Below, one piece after another: positions 29,905 through 33,469 of a stretch of 33,469 bases of DNA. Source of the stretch: an uncultured Anaerolineae bacterium (lineage in GTDB: Bacteria > Chloroflexota > Anaerolineae > Anaerolineales > Villigracilaceae). Location: contig CAIQVH010000027.1 of the NCBI GenBank assembly GCA_903875215.1, forward strand, positions 1-33,469, given 5' to 3'. The position numbers and the translations under genes are program-made. Numbering within the stretch: position 1 is the stretch's first letter; each line of letters starts with the position of its first letter. Under the pieces are notes generated by a model. The model was not told where the DNA came from. It was given only the letters and a program-made list of their open reading frames with translations, and did no database searches.

Positions 29905-32900
29905 ATGCCCCGCCTGACCCTGCGCCTGTTCGGTCTTCCCCGCCTCGAATTGGACGGCCAGCCCGTTGTGACTGACCGCCGCAAGGCGCTGGCCCTGTTG
30001 ATTTATCTCTCCGTCAACGGGCTGGACTATACCCGCGAGACGCTCGCCACCCTGCTGTGGCCCGACCAGGATACTAGCCATGTGCTGGCCTACATGCGCC
30101 GCACGCTCTGGGAAATCGGCCAGGCCTTTGGGCCGGGCTGGGTGCGGACGGAACGCGACATCGTCGGGTTGTCGCCGGATGCGCGGGCGCAGATGTGGAT
30201 TGACGTCAGCCGTTTTCGCACGCTGGTGGCGCAGAGCCGCGCGCGTGACAGCCGCCAGGATGTGATTCCACTGCTGGCGGAGGCGGTGGACCTGTACCGG
30301 GATGACTTCCTGGCCGGGTTCGCCCTGAAAGAGGCCTCGCTATACGAGGAGTGGGTCAGCGCCCAAAGCGAGGCGCTCAAACGGGATTATTTCCTCGCGC
30401 TGGAGGCCCTGTCGCAGGCGCGGGCCAGGGCCGGGGAGTTGGAGAAAGCCATCGAAACGGCCTCCATCTGGGCCGGGCGCGACCCGCTCAACGAGTCGGC
30501 GCACGGGCTGTTGATGGAACTCTACGCCCGCAACGGGCAGGCCAGCGCCGCCATCCGTCAATACCAGGAATGCGCGCGGGTGCTGATGCGCGAGTTGGGC
30601 CTGGAACCCTCGTCGGGGACGAAAATGCTGTTCGAGCGGCTCAAAAAGGAAGCGGGGCGGAAAGTCGCGGAACCCGCTCCCGGCGCGGGGAAAGCCTCCA
30701 CGCGGCAAAATCTCCCAGAATCCACCTATTCCACCTCCTTTTTCGGACGCCGCAACGAGCTGACCGAACTGGAAAAACTGCTGCGCGACCCGCAGGTGCA
30801 TCTCATCAGCATCCTGGGGCCGGGCGGGGCCGGGAAAACGCGCCTGGCGCTCGAGGCGGGCAGAATCCATAGCCCGGCTTTTGCGGATGGGGCCTGTTTT
30901 GTGCCGCTGGCGGCGGTTTCGCGGCCTGAATATGTCGTTTCGTCGATTGCCGAGGCGCTTGGGGCGCGGTTTGCGGCATCCGAAAGCCGCTCGCAACTGG
31001 CGCAACTGGCTGAATTCCTGGCTCCGCGCCACCTGCTGCTGATTTTGGACAACCTGGAGCATCTGCAAGCCGGTTCGCGCGCCCTGCCCGACCTGGTGGA
31101 AACCTTGCTGAAAGCCGCGCCGCGCCTGACGGTGCTGGCGACCTCGCACGAGCGGCTCAACCTGGCGCAGGAGTGGGCGCTGAACGTAGGCGGGATGCCC
31201 GTCCCGGCGGCGGAGGCGGGCGACTGGGAGCAGTACGGCGCGGTGCAGTTGTTCATCCAGAATGCGCGCAAGGCCGCCGGGACGCTGCGCCTGGGCGAGG
31301 CCGACCGCCGGGCGATTATCCGTATTTGCCAGTTGGTGGGCGGCCTGCCGCTCGGGCTGGAACTGGCCGCGGCCTGGGCCAGGATGCTCACCTGCGAGGA
31401 AATTGCCGGGGAAATCGAGCGCGGGCTGGACTTCCTGAAAACGCCGCACAAAAACGTGGTGGAACGTCACCAAAGCCTGCGCGCCACCTTTGAATATGCC
31501 TGGAACTTCCTGAGCGAGACCGAACAACAGGCGCTGGTGCGGCTGGCGGTCTTTCGCGGCGGATTCCGGCGCGAGGCGGCAGGGGCCGTGGCCAGGGCCG
31601 CGCTCACTACCCTGGCCGAACTGGCCGATAAATCCTTTATCCAGCGCGATGAAACCGGCCGTTTCGACATTCACCAGTCGCTCAAGCCGTTTGTGCTCGA
31701 AAAACTGGGCCAGCATCCCGCCCTGCAAACCGAAAGCGCCGCCCGGCACGGCGCGTACTTTGCCGCCTTCACCGACGAGCGCCGCCTGGCCCTGCGCGGT
31801 CACGGTCAGCGCGCCGCCCTCGACGACCTGACCGCCGAACTGGACAACCTGCTGGCGGGCTGGGGCTGGGCCATCGCGCAGGGCGGCGAAAGCGATGTGC
31901 AGGCCTACTACGAGGGCCTGTTCCGCTATTTCGACCTGCGCAACCGCTTCCAGGATGCTGAAGCGCTCTTTGGCCGCGCCGCCGAGCAGTGGCAGGCGCG
32001 CGCCGGGAGCGAAAACGCCACCTTTGGGCTGCTGCTGGCCTGCCAGGCCTGGTTTTGCAACCGTCTCAGCCACATCACCCAGGCGCACCAACTGCTGCTG
32101 CGCAGTCTCGAACTCCTGCGCCGCCTCGCCGCCCGTCCGCAACTGATGTTCGCCAACAGCCTGGCGCTCTACGTTGTGCCAATGATGGACGACATGGCCG
32201 AAGTCGAGCGCATCGCCCAGGAGTGCCTGGCCTACTACCAGGCACAAAACGACCGCTGGGGCATGGCCCAGGTGCTGCCGTTTTTCCATCGCATCAAAAC
32301 CCCGCAGGGCTTGCAGGACGCCATCCGCCTGCACAACGAAACCCTGCAAATCCAGCGCGAAACCGGTGATTCCGCCGGGCTGGCCGCCACGCTCACCTCG
32401 CTCGGCGAACTGCTGCACTACGCCGGCGACTACGAAAACGCCCGCCGCTGTCACCAATCCAGCCTGGAGATTGCGCGCGAACTCGACGACCGGCGCGTCA
32501 TCGCCGCCAGCCTCGATTATCTTGGTTTTATCAACCGCCAGTTGGGGGAGTTTGATTTGTCCCGCCGCCAGCATCAGGAAAGTATGGAAATTTCACGGGA
32601 ACTGGGGAATGCGCTGGGGATAGCGGGTTCGCTCGACAACCTGGGTATGATTGCCCTCAACCAGAGGGATTACCCGGAAGCCTTGTCGCTGTTTCGACAG
32701 GCCTTGCCCCTGCGCCGCGACTCGGGCCAGACAGGCTCCGTGGCGATTTCCCTCGAACACATCGCCACCGCCGCCCTGCGGCTGGGTGACCTGGCCCTGG
32801 CCGAATCCTGTCTCCGGGAATCGCTCGCCCTGTTTGCCCGCGACCCCGAATGGGCGCTGACCTCCCACGCCCTCAACCGCCTCGGCGACCTGGAACTGAC

Positions 32901-33204
32901 CCGCGGCAACCTCCCCGCCGCCGAATCCCACTACCGCGCCGCGCTGGAGACCGCCACCCAGCACGAAAGCATCTCCGTCGCGCTGGACGCCTCCCTGTGC
33001 CTGGTCACCCTCGCCGCCGCCCAGCGCGACCAAGTCCGCGCCGTGGAACTGGCCGCCTACGTCGAGCATCATCCCGCCAGCGAGTTTGCGCTCAAAGACC
33101 GGGCAAAAGAAAAATTATCGGAACTGGAAAAGATCATCGACCAGGTCGCCTTTTCAAATGCTATCCTGAAAGGTCATAATATTCTGACCCTGACTGCCGA
33201 ATGA
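29905..33204 (+). CDS. SARP/AfsR-like regulator (BTAD, NB-ARC ATPase, TPR)
   Basis: A 1099-residue regulator. Residues 1-95 form an OmpR-like winged-helix DNA-binding domain (LTLRLFGLPRLELDG, RKALALLIYLSVNG). Residues about 96-240 form the bacterial transcriptional activator domain, ending in RVLMRELGLEPSSGT. An NB-ARC/AAA ATPase follows, with Walker A GPGGAGKT (305-312) and Walker B LLLILDN (377-383). From about 680 on there are TPR repeats (e.g. GDYENARRCHQSSLEIAREL). I start at ATG 29905 because the frame upstream only translates repeat DNA. It is divergent from malE, whose promoter carries SARP-type repeats. AfsR is the best-known protein of this layout. Confidence 0.9.
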   Translation: MPRLTLRLFGLPRLELDGQPVVTDRRKALALLIYLSVNGLDYTRETLATLLWPDQDTSHVLAYMRRTLWEIGQAFGPGWVRTERDIVGLSPDARAQMWIDVSRFRTLVAQSRARDSRQDVIPLLAEAVDLYRDDFLAGFALKEASLYEEWVSAQSEALKRDYFLALEALSQARARAGELEKAIETASIWAGRDPLNESAHGLLMELYARNGQASAAIRQYQECARVLMRELGLEPSSGTKMLFERLKKEAGRKVAEPAPGAGKASTRQNLPESTYSTSFFGRRNELTELEKLLRDPQVHLISILGPGGAGKTRLALEAGRIHSPAFADGACFVPLAAVSRPEYVVSSIAEALGARFAASESRSQLAQLAEFLAPRHLLLILDNLEHLQAGSRALPDLVETLLKAAPRLTVLATSHERLNLAQEWALNVGGMPVPAAEAGDWEQYGAVQLFIQNARKAAGTLRLGEADRRAIIRICQLVGGLPLGLELAAAWARMLTCEEIAGEIERGLDFLKTPHKNVVERHQSLRATFEYAWNFLSETEQQALVRLAVFRGGFRREAAGAVARAALTTLAELADKSFIQRDETGRFDIHQSLKPFVLEKLGQHPALQTESAARHGAYFAAFTDERRLALRGHGQRAALDDLTAELDNLLAGWGWAIAQGGESDVQAYYEGLFRYFDLRNRFQDAEALFGRAAEQWQARAGSENATFGLLLACQAWFCNRLSHITQAHQLLLRSLELLRRLAARPQLMFANSLALYVVPMMDDMAEVERIAQECLAYYQAQNDRWGMAQVLPFFHRIKTPQGLQDAIRLHNETLQIQRETGDSAGLAATLTSLGELLHYAGDYENARRCHQSSLEIARELDDRRVIAASLDYLGFINRQLGEFDLSRRQHQESMEISRELGNALGIAGSLDNLGMIALNQRDYPEALSLFRQALPLRRDSGQTGSVAISLEHIATAALRLGDLALAESCLRESLALFARDPEWALTSHALNRLGDLELTRGNLPAAESHYRAALETATQHESISVALDASLCLVTLAAAQRDQVRAVELAAYVEHHPASEFALKDRAKEKLSELEKIIDQVAFSNAILKGHNILTLTAE

Positions 33205-33469
33205 AACCGCGCTCGAATAGCCCTGTTTGTATATTCCCCCAACTCTATCGCTAAATCGAAAAACAAGTTTTTAGATTCATTGCCACTATTTTATGCCGAA
33301 GAACCACATAATTTGATTGATCCAACAACTGAATGGCTTTGCTGAGGACCAACGAGCCCGACGAGCATAGGCTCATCACAAATTCCTCCATATTGAGAGA
33401 ATTTGCCAACCTATCATCGCCGGGCTAACCCTGGCGCAGCCAGGATAAACGAAAAACCAGAGCCCGACG
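33205..33469. other. AT-rich right flank without a recognised gene
   Basis: No open frame of note. Small dyads: GAGCC...GGCTC (33354-33374) and CCTGGC-gca-GCCAGG (33430-33444). The 10-mer GAGCCCGACG occurs at 33354 and again at the very end (33460), and AGCCCGACGAG also at 145-155. No clear terminator for the SARP gene was found. Confidence 0.45.

Noticed and set aside
30340-32574. 744-residue open frame antisense to the SARP gene
   Set aside because: It lies wholly opposite a gene with clear domains; GC-rich codons leave the antisense frame open. No family resemblance.
145-33469. AGCCCGACGAG at 145 and 33355 (and AGCCCGACG at the end) as attachment sites of an island
   Set aside because: Only 9-11 bp, no integrase or tRNA gene, and the spacing fits chance or a common short repeat.
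1-33469. tRNA, rRNA or riboswitch genes
   Set aside because: I scanned the gaps and saw no cloverleaf, rRNA core or known riboswitch motif.

Overview
The window is a stretch of a GC-rich bacterial chromosome that most resembles a Chloroflexota (Anaerolineae-type) genome. The clues are LAL-type LuxR and BTAD/NB-ARC/TPR regulators next to a MalEFG importer, a lipoprotein with a Pro/Ala/Thr linker after its lipobox, and intergenic gaps packed with palindromic repeats. The assignment is inference from gene style; no rRNA or marker gene is present. The first ~1.35 kb and the last ~260 bp look more AT-rich than the rest.

Layout. (1) Positions 1-1350: a possible partial leftward gene at the edge with a good promoter, then a vapBC-type toxin-antitoxin pair on the + strand ending in a long hairpin. 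(2) 1350-8707, all minus strand: TPP enzyme, tartronate semialdehyde reductase (garR/glxR), MFS transporter, hydroxypyruvate isomerase (hyi), a second paralogous MFS transporter and an S33 hydrolase. The last four are tightly packed or translationally coupled. This resembles a glyoxylate/hydroxypyruvate module, but the TPP enzyme keeps the catalytic Glu that true glyoxylate carboligase lacks. (3) 8825-16549, minus strand: a string of hydrolases and an aminotransferase (C45 acyltransferase/peptidase, two M29 aminopeptidases, M28 peptidase, amidohydrolase, GSAM-like aminotransferase). (4) 16763-29642, minus strand: a maltodextrin/glycan locus transcribed as malE-malF-malG-GH13-esterase-GH127-MtaA-like protein, followed by a LAL (MalT-like) regulator with its own promoter. 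(5) 29905-33204, plus strand: a large SARP/AfsR-like regulator divergent from malE.

How it works together. MalE (lipid-anchored, with an unusual C-terminal X25-like starch-binding module) should capture maltodextrins for MalFG; no MalK ATPase is encoded here, so one from elsewhere is needed. The cytoplasmic GH13 enzyme would cleave the imported oligosaccharides, and GH127 and the esterase suggest that decorated plant polysaccharides are also used. The malE promoter carries three GCAAC direct repeats at an exact 11-bp pitch just upstream of a TATAAT box. This is the operator layout of SARP regulators, and the SARP gene is divergent next door, which makes a simple regulatory circuit likely.

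The most unusual large-scale pattern is the gene junctions. Junctions are either overlapping or within about 11 bp, or they hold a palindromic repeat from one of three unrelated families, nearly always placed directly after the stop codon of the upstream gene. One copy of the GC-rich family also lies in frame inside the esterase gene.
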